Below are positions 14,279 through 22,754 of a stretch of 40,137 nucleotides of DNA, one piece after another. Every line of letters begins with the position of its first letter. Position 1 is the stretch's first letter. A program made the position numbers and the translations under genes. Origin of the DNA: Oscillospiraceae bacterium (lineage in GTDB: Bacteria; Bacillota; Clostridia; Saccharofermentanales; Saccharofermentanaceae); contig CADAIP010000026.1 in NCBI GenBank assembly GCA_902787975.1, positions 1 through 40,137 of the forward strand. The letters are read 5' to 3'. The notes under the pieces were generated by a model. The model was not told the DNA's origin. It saw nothing but the letters and a program-made list of their open reading frames with translations, and made no database searches.

Positions 14279-14308
14279 TAAAGGGGTACTCCGCGGAGTA
14301 CCCCTTTA
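14279..14308. terminator. 30-nt perfect palindrome, probable bidirectional terminator
   Basis: The arms TAAAGGGGTACTCCG and CGGAGTACCCCTTTA (14279-14308) are perfectly complementary. It lies between the broken glycosylase (plus) and the minus-strand gene ending at 14345 and could stop transcripts from both sides. On its left, minus-strand codons ending 'TFRYENGEWL' plus stop at 14202 may be the tail of a lost gene. Confidence 0.6.
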
Positions 14309-14344
14309 ACTTGGTTGTATGTAAGAGTTGGCAGAATGCTTTGC

Positions 14345-14656
14345 TTAGCCTTCTTTGCTTTGTTTGGAGCTCTCATAAATAGTAACTCCTCTTGCAATAT
14401 CCCTTTTTATAGAAACACTTTTATCATATCTGTGATTTTGAGGAGCACATACCCAGATCATATTACATGTTTCTTCAATATCTGCAGTTACTTTTACAAA
14501 ATCATCTTCTGTAAAATCTTTTATATAGTTTTCATTGAAATAAACAGCAATGAACAACTCAGTATCCTTATCTATATCCTCATTATTAACAATAGGACCA
14601 AAAGCAACCATCTTTTCTATGTTGTAATCACTATTAGCAATGCTACACATCTTCAT
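14345..14656 (-). CDS. Degenerate nucleotidyltransferase-like protein, unknown
   Basis: A 103-residue protein. The segment 'VAFGPIVNNEDIDKDTELFI' has the spacing of the minimal nucleotidyltransferase motif (FGS, then DSDIDL), but the Ser is Pro and the acidic pair is altered. The ending 'IARGVTIYES' resembles the usual C terminus of that fold. If the resemblance is real, the enzyme is likely inactive. No HEPN partner gene is adjacent. The start at 14656 has no good ribosome binding site. Confidence 0.45.
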   Translation of the reverse strand: MKMCSIANSDYNIEKMVAFGPIVNNEDIDKDTELFIAVYFNENYIKDFTEDDFVKVTADIEETCNMIWVCAPQNHRYDKSVSIKRDIARGVTIYESSKQSKEG

Positions 14657-14734
14657 GATATGAGGATAAAAGTATTTATCAATCTTTTCAATTCCTGCAA
14701 TTGAAGTTAGTACGCATCATAATCATTCCCAACA

Positions 14735-14740
14735 TATAAT
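14735..14740 (+). promoter_or_regulatory. -10 box TATAAT six bases before the HNH start codon
   Basis: TATAAT at 14735-14740 is followed by six bases and ATG 14747. This is exactly the spacing at 332-346, so transcription should begin at the A of the start codon. No Shine-Dalgarno sequence is seen. Confidence 0.45.
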
Positions 14741-14746
14741 AATGCT

Positions 14747-15067
14747 ATGAGAAGCAATAGAACTAAGACAGATCGGCTCAAACTGGTATGGGCAAAAACG
14801 AAAGGCGTTTGTGCTCATTGCGGCAATCCGTCTTCAGGAAAAGGCCGGACTATTGATCACTATGTGCCAAGATCTTATGACGGCGGATATGACATAAGAA
14901 ATCTGATGCCACTTCGCAGAAAGTGCAATGCAGCTCGTGCCAATGAACCGATAGATCCATTTGAATTCTATAAGTACGCACCCGAGGAATATATACTTCA
15001 ATGCATTGGGTATGAGGACGAGCATAAAAGCAAACGACGCAATTTTAATGGTGACATATTCCTATGA
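14747..15067 (+). CDS. HNH endonuclease
   Basis: A 106-residue protein. A compact HNH (beta-beta-alpha-metal) domain occupies residues 20-70: zinc-binding CAHCG, the catalytic pair in TIDHYVPRSYDGG, the central Asn in IRNLMPL, and RKCNAARAN where the second CxxC partner is reduced to one Cys. Such small single-domain HNH proteins occur as stand-alone nucleases in accessory regions. It converges on and overlaps by six bases the 3' end of the hydrolase gene at 15062. The start lacks a ribosome binding site and follows a TATAAT, so it may be leaderless. Confidence 0.8.
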   Translation: MRSNRTKTDRLKLVWAKTKGVCAHCGNPSSGKGRTIDHYVPRSYDGGYDIRNLMPLRRKCNAARANEPIDPFEFYKYAPEEYILQCIGYEDEHKSKRRNFNGDIFL

Positions 15068-15937
15068 CTTAAACGCCTCCTCTATCCTCTCACAAACAAA
15101 AGCCATGGTATCAGCCGATGGCAGATGATTGCCTGATATCTTGAACAGCTCCGGCATGTTGGCAAATATCTCTTTTGCTCTTGGGAATACTCTGTTTGCA
15201 GGGAAGAATATGTCGTCATCAGAAGCAAACAGTAAGATTGGTGCAGTGAAGTTTTTGAGATCGTTTTTGTTGAACTCTCTGGGAGGCTTCATTTCCATTT
15301 TGTAAGAAGACATCATAAGCTTAAAGAATTCTTCCATCTGTTCATCGTCTTCTGTTGCCATGAGCTGCATTATCTTCTTAAATGATCTGTCTGACTGAAC
15401 AAAATAGTACTTGAGCATCGGAACCGTCATGCTTCTTAAGATCGGCATCAGAGGGCCGTGTGCGATTCCTGAAGGAACTACCAGGGCTGCCTTTTCGATC
15501 CTTTGGGGAGCAACCTGTGCAAGTGATAAGAGCATCGCTGAACTGTAAGAAGATACGACGAATGGGATCTTGTCTATTTTTTGGATATCCAGTATCTCTA
15601 CCAGCCATCTGCCGTAATCGTCTTTATTTGTATTAAGCGTTCTGTATGGCGCGCTCTTTCCGGGCATACCAATGACATCAGGTGTTATCAGACAATAGTC
15701 TCTTAGGAGCGGCAGAAATAGTTTAAGATTTAGCGGGGTGATTCCGTTGCCGCCGTGAACCGTAAAGACCGGAGGCTTGGTCTCATCGCCGGCAATGACG
15801 ATATGTGTCGTTCCATATGAGGTCTCTATGTATTCTTCACGGTAATGGACATTCAAATCTTCCATTGCCCTGTCGTAAAACGCGAGCATCTTATCCCTGC
15901 TGGACTCATCCTTATAGACGAATTTGCCTCTGCTCAT
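15062..15937 (-). CDS. Alpha/beta hydrolase
   Basis: A 291-residue cytoplasmic protein. Motifs: HGGNG (oxyanion turn, about 61-65), 'TPDVIGMPGKSAP', nucleophile elbow SSYSSA in place of GxSxG, Asp in 'LLFASDDDIFF', and His in 'ISGNHLPS'. It belongs to the esterase/lipase-like alpha/beta hydrolases; the substrate is unknown. Its ATG overlaps the TetR stop by four bases (15934-15937), so it is the translationally coupled target of that regulator. Confidence 0.8.
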   Translation of the reverse strand: MSRGKFVYKDESSRDKMLAFYDRAMEDLNVHYREEYIETSYGTTHIVIAGDETKPPVFTVHGGNGITPLNLKLFLPLLRDYCLITPDVIGMPGKSAPYRTLNTNKDDYGRWLVEILDIQKIDKIPFVVSSYSSAMLLSLAQVAPQRIEKAALVVPSGIAHGPLMPILRSMTVPMLKYYFVQSDRSFKKIMQLMATEDDEQMEEFFKLMMSSYKMEMKPPREFNKNDLKNFTAPILLFASDDDIFFPANRVFPRAKEIFANMPELFKISGNHLPSADTMAFVCERIEEAFKS

Positions 15938-16542
15938 AAGATCTGTTGTACGAGCCCCTTCACCAGTAATCTGGTGCTCTTTGATATGGTCTTGTCGCCG
16001 ATGACATTCCCGTACATGCCTCCGAACAGGATCATGGTAAATGCTCCGCGCATTTCTTCAACGGACAAGCCTTTCTTTTCGATCAGTGATTCTATTATTC
16101 CGTTATCTCTTTTCTGTTCTCTGTGTTCTTTAAGTACATCTTCCGGAAGTTTATCCAATATCAGAGCCATGCTCTCCGGCTCCAGTAATACCCTGAGACA
16201 GGAATTCTGTGTGATCTCTATCGCACCCATTATCACGTCTGTAACTTCTTCTACGTATCCCGACAGATCAGTTTTGCCTGTTTTCTTGCTGCCGATGATG
16301 TTCTTCATGCCATTCGTAATATGCGCATTTACCTGTTCATGAAGGTCCTGCGCACATTCAAATAAGAGCATCTCCTTGGATGGGTAAAAAAGATAAAAAG
16401 TTCCCTTTGGGATCCCGGCTCTCCGGACCAGTTCATCCACAGTCGTCTTCTTGACGCCCTTCTCGCGGATGAGCTCATCGGCACCGTTCTTTAATCTTCT
16501 GACTATTTCAGAGCGTTCTTCTTCCGAATATATCTTAGGCAT
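15934..16542 (-). CDS. TetR-family transcriptional regulator
   Basis: A 202-residue protein from ATG 16542. The N-terminal helix-turn-helix reads 'KKTTVDELVRRAGIPKGTFY', then 'LFYPSKEMLL'; the C-terminal ligand domain is all helical. An ATG at 16581 is in frame, but it lies inside the gene's own -10 box, so 16542 with GAGGAAAG upstream is the real start. The gene is transcribed divergently from the second TetR gene and forms an operon with the hydrolase at 15062. Confidence 0.85.
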   Translation of the reverse strand: MPKIYSEEERSEIVRRLKNGADELIREKGVKKTTVDELVRRAGIPKGTFYLFYPSKEMLLFECAQDLHEQVNAHITNGMKNIIGSKKTGKTDLSGYVEEVTDVIMGAIEITQNSCLRVLLEPESMALILDKLPEDVLKEHREQKRDNGIIESLIEKKGLSVEEMRGAFTMILFGGMYGNVIGDKTISKSTRLLVKGLVQQIL

Positions 16543-16579
16543 GTCTTTCCTCTTTTTGACCATTTTTGTATTTTTGGTC

Positions 16580-16609
16580 ATTATAAATTCGGGGAGATAT
16601 TCTTGTCAA
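16580..16609 (-). promoter_or_regulatory. Sigma-A promoter TTGACA-N18-TATAAT
   Basis: On the minus strand TTGACA (16609-16604) and TATAAT (16585-16580) are separated by 18 bp. It drives the TetR-hydrolase operon at 16542-15062. The -35 box lies 10 bp from the -35 box of the opposite promoter, so the two compete for space. Confidence 0.8.
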
Positions 16610-16619
16610 TCTGCGGTTC

Positions 16620-16682
16620 TTGACAAATAGGCCCATCGGGTGCAAAATGAAACCGATTTCATTTAATGAAACTCGTTTCATT
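16620..16682 (+). promoter_or_regulatory. Promoter and double TetR operator
   Basis: TTGACA (16620-16625) is followed after 17 bp by CAAAAT (16643-16648). Two adjoining palindromes cover and follow the -10: AAATGAAA-CCGA-TTTCATTT (16645-16664) and AATGAAAC-TC-GTTTCATT (16665-16682). The half site TGAAA repeats on a 20-bp period. This is a typical TetR operator pair for the regulator starting at 16716. Confidence 0.85.
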
Positions 16683-16715
16683 TTCGAATCATCTGACAGA
16701 GGAGGCGGGAAACAC

Positions 16716-17390
16716 ATGCCCAAAGTTACTCAGGAATATTATGAGAAAAAGAAAGAAATGATAGTAGAGGCAGCCTATCAGGTCTGCCTGAAAAAGCCTG
16801 TGGAGATGGTGACGATCTCTGATGTCATTGCAGAGACGGGAATGTCCATGGGAGCGATATACCGCTATTACGACGGACTCGATGAGATCCTGGCGGACAT
16901 GCTTAAAAAGCTCAGACAAGAATATGACTACTACGACCGTATTGAAGAACTCTCCAATGAGAAGGATCTGTCTTTCGAAGAGATCACATACCGTGTCTGT
17001 GACATCGTTGGCGAAGTAATGGAAAAACACCTGATGGATATTCAGAAGATCAACTTTGATTTCGCTTCTCTTGCAGTAAACAGTCCCGAGAGGATGGCAA
17101 AGATCATGGAAGGCGCTGCAGGGCAAGGCATCACTGAAAAAATAGGTATTTATATCTTCCCCAAAATGGTGGAAGCTGCCATGAAACAGGGATACAAAAT
17201 GAACGGCACACCTGAAGAGATAGGTGTTTTCATCTCTGCGGCATTTTCGGGCATTGAGAAGCTTTGCATACTGCAGGCTAATTACGGGTCCGACAGCTAT
17301 GGAGCAAAGATTGAACCCAAAGTCCTTTTCAGAACTCTTGCCAGATCGGTCATTTTATTATTCGGAGGAAAAATCGATGAGGAAAAATAA
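16716..17390 (+). CDS. TetR-family transcriptional regulator
   Basis: A 224-residue protein. The helix-turn-helix at about 28-50 reads 'TISDVIAETGMSMGAIYRYY'; the remainder is a helical ligand-binding domain. ATG 16716 has GGAGG ten bases upstream; the open frame before it crosses the operators and is not coding. Its last 14 bases overlap the start of the PAF-acetylhydrolase-like gene. The double TGAAAC operator at 16645-16682 is its likely binding site. Confidence 0.85.
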   Translation: MPKVTQEYYEKKKEMIVEAAYQVCLKKPVEMVTISDVIAETGMSMGAIYRYYDGLDEILADMLKKLRQEYDYYDRIEELSNEKDLSFEEITYRVCDIVGEVMEKHLMDIQKINFDFASLAVNSPERMAKIMEGAAGQGITEKIGIYIFPKMVEAAMKQGYKMNGTPEEIGVFISAAFSGIEKLCILQANYGSDSYGAKIEPKVLFRTLARSVILLFGGKIDEEK

Positions 17391-18516
17391 GATCAATAAG
17401 CCCATGCCGACCGGCGAATATGCCGTGGGCACTTTTTCTTATACGGTATATAACGACCGCGAAGAGAAAATGTACAACGCCATCGGTACTAAGAGATCCA
17501 TTCCGGTGAAAGTATACTATCCGGTCTCAAAGGAGTCTGTCGAAGGGCTTCCCAAGGCGCGTTACATGAGCAAGGCGACCGTCGATGCCATCAGAAAGAA
17601 CTTTTATGTTCCAATTAAATACGAGAAGGTGGAAAGTGACGGAACAAACCGTTCTGAATGCTATGAGAATGCCCCCTTTATTGAGGGTGAACGTTTTCCC
17701 CTTATCCTGTTCAATTACGGTTACAGCTCGTTTTTGGAAGCTAATACATATCTTTTGATCGAGCTTGCTTCGCACGGCTACATCGTGGCATCCGTAGGAC
17801 ATCCTTATGAAGGGATGGTAACCACGCTCGATGACGGAACAGTATATGAACAGGCAAAGGGACTCTCATCAAAAGTGTATTCGCCGTTTCTCCCTTCCAC
17901 CATTGCCCTGTTGAAACTTCAGAAAGCCAAAGGCACAAACGAAGAACTGTGGGAAAGATTTGATGCAATGCAAAAGAAGTACAACAGATTCTTAATCGAG
18001 AGACTGCCGGAATGGAAACTGGATACGAAGGCTGCGTTAAAGTATCTTAAGGATAACTATTCCGGCAGGATCGACTTCGCTAACGGGATCGGCGTTACAG
18101 GACATTCCTTTGGAGGGGCGACAGCCTATGCCCTTTGCGAAGACGAACCGGAGACTTTTACCTGCGGGATAAATATAGATGGCGGTCTCTTCGGAAACCA
18201 CGATGGCAAGGTGATAACGACACCATTTCTTCAGATGAACTGCGAAGCGAATAAAACAGCTGTTACGGTTGCATTTGTTAAGAATAAAAATGTCGCGTAC
18301 CATGCCGTATTACGTGACATGCAGCATCTGGGGTTCTCGGATCTGAAGCATGTCATACCGCTTAAATCCCAGGTGGGAAAACTGGATCCCGATACTGCCC
18401 ATAAAACGGTGTGCGGCATTCACCTGGAGTTTTTCGATGCTTATCTGAAGAAGGCTAAAGGCAAACCGGTTTTCGAGAACAGCGATGCAGTTACTTTTAC
18501 GGAATATGAACCGTGA
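17377..18516 (+). CDS. Platelet-activating-factor acetylhydrolase-like alpha/beta hydrolase
   Basis: A 379-residue protein started at ATG 17377 (GGAGG eight bases upstream), inside the end of the TetR gene and so coupled to it. Features: 'FPLILFNYGYSSF' (oxyanion region), 'ELASHGYIVASVGHPYEG', nucleophile elbow GHSFGGA, 'GINIDGG' and a late His. This order matches the PAF-AH/dienelactone-hydrolase-like family, which cleaves short or oxidised acyl esters. No signal peptide is seen. It is probably induced when the TetR regulator binds its ligand. Confidence 0.8.
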   Translation: MRKNKINKPMPTGEYAVGTFSYTVYNDREEKMYNAIGTKRSIPVKVYYPVSKESVEGLPKARYMSKATVDAIRKNFYVPIKYEKVESDGTNRSECYENAPFIEGERFPLILFNYGYSSFLEANTYLLIELASHGYIVASVGHPYEGMVTTLDDGTVYEQAKGLSSKVYSPFLPSTIALLKLQKAKGTNEELWERFDAMQKKYNRFLIERLPEWKLDTKAALKYLKDNYSGRIDFANGIGVTGHSFGGATAYALCEDEPETFTCGINIDGGLFGNHDGKVITTPFLQMNCEANKTAVTVAFVKNKNVAYHAVLRDMQHLGFSDLKHVIPLKSQVGKLDPDTAHKTVCGIHLEFFDAYLKKAKGKPVFENSDAVTFTEYEP

Positions 18517-18545
18517 AGGACCGATCTTTTCTCAGGATCTTCTGC

Positions 18546-19484
18546 TTAAAAGATATCAAGCCTCATCTGCCTGTCAATCCAGCTTTTCTGGTCTGCCTCG
18601 TGAATGACATCCTCAGGGTTAAGATCACCCAAAAGAAAAGGCGACTTGGGATCGTGCTTTAGCATGTTCTGTCTTACAAGGTCAGGGTCGGTATTTGCAT
18701 AACAATATCTGCAAAGATGTCCGCATGTATCGTAAGCACCGATGTCAGTTCCCAGAAGGCATGCGCATTCACCGTTTCTCTGATTCTTTCCCTTTTTGGG
18801 AACAGTGAGATTGCAGTGGAGCGCGGTCTCGTAGGTCTTCACGGTCATGCAGCCGGAACAGTCTGCCCCGTATGCCGCAAGGCTGGTTCCTTCCGCACAC
18901 GGCTTTATGGTCATGCCGTATCGTGAGGCAGTCTCAATGAATGCTTTGCCTATCGCAAGCTTGTCCTGATCTGATACCGCCCTGGCTTCCGGGAAGTTCT
19001 TCACAACCTTTTTGTAGATGTCTATAAAGCTTATGACGCATGTCCCGGTATATCCGCAAAGAGTCTTTGCCATCTCTTCGAACTTCTGTATATGCCAATC
19101 AACCGTATGGACACTGTCCACCAGGATCGGATCGTAGCGCCACCCTATGCTGTCAGCACCTACTCTGTCAGACAGTATCTTAAAACTCTCCATCACCTTC
19201 TGTTTGTCCGGAACATTGGGTTCAATGTCTTTTCCGTAGGGCGTTATGGTGACGAACCAATATTGCCCGTATGGATCCAGATATTCCATTTTACCGAGCA
19301 TCGGAGCGGGGTTCTTCGTACAGAAGGATATGAGGTCAACGACATCAGGCGACAGACTGTATCTTGTCACCTGCACGGGATTATAAGGATTCCTTACAAG
19401 GACATAGCCTTCTTTGATCCTGTTTATAAACCATTCTGAGTAAAAGGCCGGGATATCGGTCCTCATCCCCGTCTGGATTATCAC
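18546..19484 (-). CDS. DUF1848 family protein with Fe-S-type cysteine motif
   Basis: A 312-residue protein, full length for DUF1848. The N terminus reads 'TDIPAFYSEWFINRIKEGYV' (DUF1848 hallmark), then 'PYNPVQVTRYSL' and 'SIGWRYDPIL'. Near the C terminus, CGHLCRYCYAN gives a CxxxCxxC cluster like that of radical-SAM proteins, with further Cys in 'GADCSGC' and 'GECACLLG'. The fold is thought to be TIM-barrel-like; the reaction is unknown. Start GTG 19484 has AAAGGAG upstream. It follows the GNAT gene by 12 bp. Confidence 0.85.
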   Translation of the reverse strand: MIIQTGMRTDIPAFYSEWFINRIKEGYVLVRNPYNPVQVTRYSLSPDVVDLISFCTKNPAPMLGKMEYLDPYGQYWFVTITPYGKDIEPNVPDKQKVMESFKILSDRVGADSIGWRYDPILVDSVHTVDWHIQKFEEMAKTLCGYTGTCVISFIDIYKKVVKNFPEARAVSDQDKLAIGKAFIETASRYGMTIKPCAEGTSLAAYGADCSGCMTVKTYETALHCNLTVPKKGKNQRNGECACLLGTDIGAYDTCGHLCRYCYANTDPDLVRQNMLKHDPKSPFLLGDLNPEDVIHEADQKSWIDRQMRLDIF

Positions 19485-19496
19485 TTCATTTCTCCT

Positions 19497-19970
19497 TTAA
19501 GGTCTTCCAATTACCCTTCTTTTCTGATAAAAATTGAATCCATCCTCGATCTTTATAATACGGTATCCTAATCTTTGGTAAAAAGCATTTGTCCGCTCAT
19601 TCCAACAAGGTGTATCCAGATTAAACTCCGTAGCACAAGGAAAATTACTTTCTATGCATTCCATCAAGCGGATTCCGTAACCTTTTCTATGATAGACGCT
19701 GTCAATAAAGATCCTGCCAATGTATAAGCTTCTTTGTGTTTCATCCGGGAACACAATGGCAGCTCCAACCAAATCTTTTTCTATCATTGCTTGATACAAA
19801 TGCCCCTCCCGGGCCATTTGTTTATGCCATTCTATCGAATCAAATTCAGGCGGACAATCACCTTTTGTTCCTCCAACATTTACATCTGTTTCAAAAGCTC
19901 TGATAGACATATCTACGATTTTTTCTATCTGATCTTCTTCTGCTTTGACAATATACATCCCGCTTTTCAT
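19497..19970 (-). CDS. GNAT-family N-acetyltransferase
   Basis: A protein of about 157 residues. 'RSLYIGRIFIDSVYHRKGYG' followed by 'IRLMECIE' is the acetyl-CoA-binding motif A of GNAT (Q/RxxGxG/A), and 'WNERTNAFYQRLGYRIIK' is motif B. The substrate is unknown. ATG 19970 is preferred; GTG 19991 is possible, using the AAGGAG inside the end of the upstream gene. It lies between the zinc-ribbon gene and DUF1848 in one minus-strand operon. Confidence 0.8.
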   Translation of the reverse strand: MKSGMYIVKAEEDQIEKIVDMSIRAFETDVNVGGTKGDCPPEFDSIEWHKQMAREGHLYQAMIEKDLVGAAIVFPDETQRSLYIGRIFIDSVYHRKGYGIRLMECIESNFPCATEFNLDTPCWNERTNAFYQRLGYRIIKIEDGFNFYQKRRVIGRP

Positions 19971-19995
19971 AACTGTCACTTTTTCTTTCACCTTT

Positions 19996-20487
19996 TCAAA
20001 TTATCTCCTTGCCGCAGTTCGGACAGAATCTCCTTGCTTCTCCCCTGTACCCGCAGGGACATTGAAATTCACCTTCGGCAAGAGGGACATCTTCTTTAAC
20101 CCTGACAAGGACTACATCTTCTTTATGCCCGTCATTAAGATCCATCATCTCCAGGTGAAGCTCTTCATTGCCATACCAGGCCTCCGATACTCTGTATATT
20201 GTCTTATCGCCCTCATATACAATACGGTTATTCAGGTTAATCTTTATCTCTTCACCATCGTGGATCGTGTAAGCTGCTGCCATCATTCCGATCATCATTC
20301 CTCCCTGGTTCAGTTGGAGCTGCATGGCATCCGTTACGCCGTATGAGGAGGAAAGCTTTCCGGACGCATACCGTATCTCTATTCCGGCAAAACGGCTGAG
20401 AACAGCTTCACAAGAACCTTTCACATCTCTCCATGTGCCTTCAAGTTTTTGGTAGTACTTATAATCCGGATTTGCAGTTGATGTCAT
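19996..20487 (-). CDS. Hypothetical protein with C-terminal zinc ribbon
   Basis: A 163-residue cytoplasmic protein. Residues 1-135 form a lipocalin-like or beta-rich domain ('YYQKLEGTWRDVKGSCEAV', 'NNRIVYEGDKTIYRVSE'). The last 25 residues are a short zinc ribbon with CPCG and CPNCG. ATG 20487 follows AAAGGATAGGA. It is the first gene of the operon with GNAT and DUF1848. The family is not recognised. Confidence 0.6.
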   Translation of the reverse strand: MTSTANPDYKYYQKLEGTWRDVKGSCEAVLSRFAGIEIRYASGKLSSSYGVTDAMQLQLNQGGMMIGMMAAAYTIHDGEEIKINLNNRIVYEGDKTIYRVSEAWYGNEELHLEMMDLNDGHKEDVVLVRVKEDVPLAEGEFQCPCGYRGEARRFCPNCGKEII

Positions 20488-20575
20488 TTTTCCTATCCTT
20501 TCAAATACATATCCTGTTAATTGATCAACTCGGGCTTATCCCGGTCGCTTATCCTGAGGATTTTCTCGACTAAGA

Positions 20576-21063
20576 TCATTTCCTGATCAGACATTTCAGA
20601 TATGAATCAATAATCTCGCCGGGATTTTGTGTAAGTCCGTTCCCGATCCACCATTTGACTGTGTTGATAAAACTTCCTATGACAAACTGCTTCTTGAAAT
20701 CAGCAGACACATCTATATCAATATGAGAGATCATATCACCGAATGCATCTTCAAGATACCTCGAAAAGTAGCGCGTAAAGAGCTTTTCCGCTCCAGCAAT
20801 GCCTTCATTTCCTCATGGTTGGCCGAGAAATCGTGGCTCTTCTCAGGCATGAGCGACTCGGAAAATACATGCGAGAACATCTCGTCACACATCTGCTCGA
20901 GGAGCTGGTCTTTCGTCTCGAAATGAGAATAGAAAGTGCTCCTTCCGATATTGGCTTCATCGATGATCTCCTGCACCGTTATATCTTCAAAACGCCGCTT
21001 TCTCAGCAGCTTTGTAAGCGCATCGTATATCGCCGTCCTGGTCTTCTGCTGTCTTCTGTCCAT
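20576..21063 (-). pseudogene. TetR-family regulator split by a frameshift
   Basis: The frame from 21063 gives the DNA-binding half ('FEDITVQEIIDEANIGRSTF' and 'YSHFETKDQLLEQ') and stops early. The C-terminal half continues in another frame: 'EKLFTRYFSRYLEDAFGDMI', then 'FVIGSFINTVKWWIGNGL' and the ending 'GEIIDSYLKCLIRK' with a stop at 20576. Total length is 488 nt, not a multiple of three. The shift must lie between 20789 and 20816, because the second frame has a stop above that point. It is either a real mutation or a sequencing error. The operator at 21159-21175 and the divergent EamA gene show its former target. Confidence 0.8.
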
Positions 21064-21158
21064 CTTCTTTTACCGTACATTTTTGCCGAAATGTTCAATA
21101 ACTGACATATCGCAAAGTCTGATTATTGTTTGCTCATTTAGCTGATTATACCATTTTA

Positions 21159-21175
21159 CTGAACACGGTGTTCAG
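21159..21175. promoter_or_regulatory. 17-bp palindromic TetR operator
   Basis: CTGAACAC-G-GTGTTCAG at 21159-21175 is a perfect palindrome 13 bp before the EamA start codon and 95 bp before the divergent TetR gene. It is the expected site of that regulator. Read-out would be EamA derepression, which may be constitutive here because the TetR gene is frameshifted. Confidence 0.7.
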
Positions 21176-21187
21176 AAAGTGACGGAT

Positions 21188-22054
21188 ATGAATAACAGTA
21201 AAGCGATCAGATACGCAATATACGCGGCATTGCTCTATGCGGTAAGCACTCCTTTCTCCAAACTCCTCATGGAGAAGATCCCTCCGGTCTTTATGGCAGG
21301 CCTGCTCTATCTCGGAGCCGCGGCCGGCATGAGCATAGTTACTTCCCTGTCCCGTGGCAGAAGCAAAGAGAACTCATCTTTTACCCACAGCGACCTGCCC
21401 TATCTCATTCTGATGGTCGTGCTGGACATCGCGGCTCCGATCCTCCTGATGACGGCTCTGAAGAACTCTTCGCCCGAATCTGTATCCCTTCTTAACAACT
21501 TCGAGATAGTCGCCACATCCCTGATCGCGCTGCTCATCTTCAAGGAGAAGATATCGCCCCGGTTATGGATCGCGATCGTACTGATAACCGCCGCAAGCAT
21601 CCTGCTCTCCTTAAGCGACATCACTTCGTTCTCCGTATCGGTCTATTCGCTCCTGGCCCTGCTCGCCTGCTGCTGTTGGGGACTCGAGAACAACTTCACA
21701 AGGAAACTCTCGAACAGGGACCCGGCAAGGATAGTGATAATAAAAGGGTATGGCTCAGGGACAGGTTCTGTCATCGTGGCGCTGATATCGGGAGAACGGC
21801 TCACGCTCACGCCTTATATACTGCTGGCGCTGCTCCTGGGCTTTGTCGCTTACGGTCTCAGCATATACACATACGTCTATGCACAGCGCTACATAGGAGC
21901 CGCCAAGACATCGGCATTCTATGCCCTGGCACCGTTCATGGGAGCGCTCATTTCGCTTGCGCTGTTCCCGAAGATACCGGCACTGCTGTTCATCATCTCA
22001 TTCGTGATAATGGCACTGGGCGCATTTCTGGCTATTGAAAAAGAAAGGACTTAA
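21188..22054 (+). CDS. EamA/DMT-superfamily transporter
   Basis: A protein of about 288 residues with ten predicted membrane helices arranged as two EamA repeats. 'AVSTPFSKLLMEKIPPVFMA' starts the first and 'CCCWGLENNFTRKLSN' the second. DMT carriers export or import metabolites or drugs; the substrate cannot be told. ATG 21188 is chosen, with GTG 21179 as an alternative. The gene is divergent from the broken TetR gene and carries a palindromic operator in front. The methyltransferase follows after 3 bp. Confidence 0.8.
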   Translation: MNNSKAIRYAIYAALLYAVSTPFSKLLMEKIPPVFMAGLLYLGAAAGMSIVTSLSRGRSKENSSFTHSDLPYLILMVVLDIAAPILLMTALKNSSPESVSLLNNFEIVATSLIALLIFKEKISPRLWIAIVLITAASILLSLSDITSFSVSVYSLLALLACCCWGLENNFTRKLSNRDPARIVIIKGYGSGTGSVIVALISGERLTLTPYILLALLLGFVAYGLSIYTYVYAQRYIGAAKTSAFYALAPFMGALISLALFPKIPALLFIISFVIMALGAFLAIEKERT

Positions 22055-22057
22055 AAC

Positions 22058-22626
22058 ATGGAAAAGAGAGATTTCAAATTCGACAAGAGAGCTGACAAAT
22101 ACGACGATCATTTTGAAGGCAGGATGTCACGCAGGTTCTATGAGCTGCTCTACAGATACACCGGCCTGAAAAAAGGCGACAGGGTCCTTGATGTGGGCTG
22201 CGGAACAGGCACGATCCTAAAAACATTCAGTGAGTTCGAGAACATAGAAGGACACGGAATAGACGTCGAGCCTCAGATGCTTTCTGTTGCGCGCAGCAAA
22301 TGTCCTGACATGGATATCAGAGAATGCTCCTGCGAAGACACACCTTACGGGGATTCTTATTTTGACACTTTAACCGCATGCATGGCATATCATCATTTCC
22401 CTGATAAAGATGCTTTTGCGAAGGAAGCTTTACGCCTCCTGAAACCGAACGGCAGATTATACATAGCAGATCCCGCCTTTCCTCATCCGGTAAGAAAAGC
22501 ACTTAATCTTATGTGCCGTAACATCAACGGCGAATTCTTTTTGAAAAGCAGGGCTTCCGTTATATCGGCGTGCAAAAGGACAGATATGCTCAGCTTGTTA
22601 TTTTCGAAAAGCCATGCTCCAACTGA
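22058..22626 (+). pseudogene. Class I SAM methyltransferase frameshifted in a poly-T run
   Basis: The N-terminal part has 'DRVLDVGCGTGTI' (SAM motif I), 'HGIDVEPQML', 'CMAYHHFPDKDAF' and 'LRLLKPNGRLYIADP'. After 'INGEFF' the main frame runs into unrelated sequence up to 22729. In the next frame the family's C terminus appears: 'KQGFRYIGVQKDRYAQLVIF' and 'EKP', then a stop at 22626. One extra T in the run near 22536-22540 would restore a protein of 189 residues. A homopolymer error or phase variation are alternatives to true loss. It is co-transcribed with the EamA gene. Confidence 0.8.
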
Positions 22627-22754
22627 AAAGATCACCCAATGCATTTTCTGTCGCTACGGGCTGCCAATTCATTTGCAAGATTTTATCCATGTTCATTATC
22701 TTGATTGGCTCTCAAAACTGTTGATTTAGCTATTCATCTGAATCAAAATACAAC

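Noticed and set aside
16543..16581. Upstream TetR start at 16581
   Set aside because: This ATG is part of the TATAAT box of the gene's own promoter, so it would not be on the transcript.
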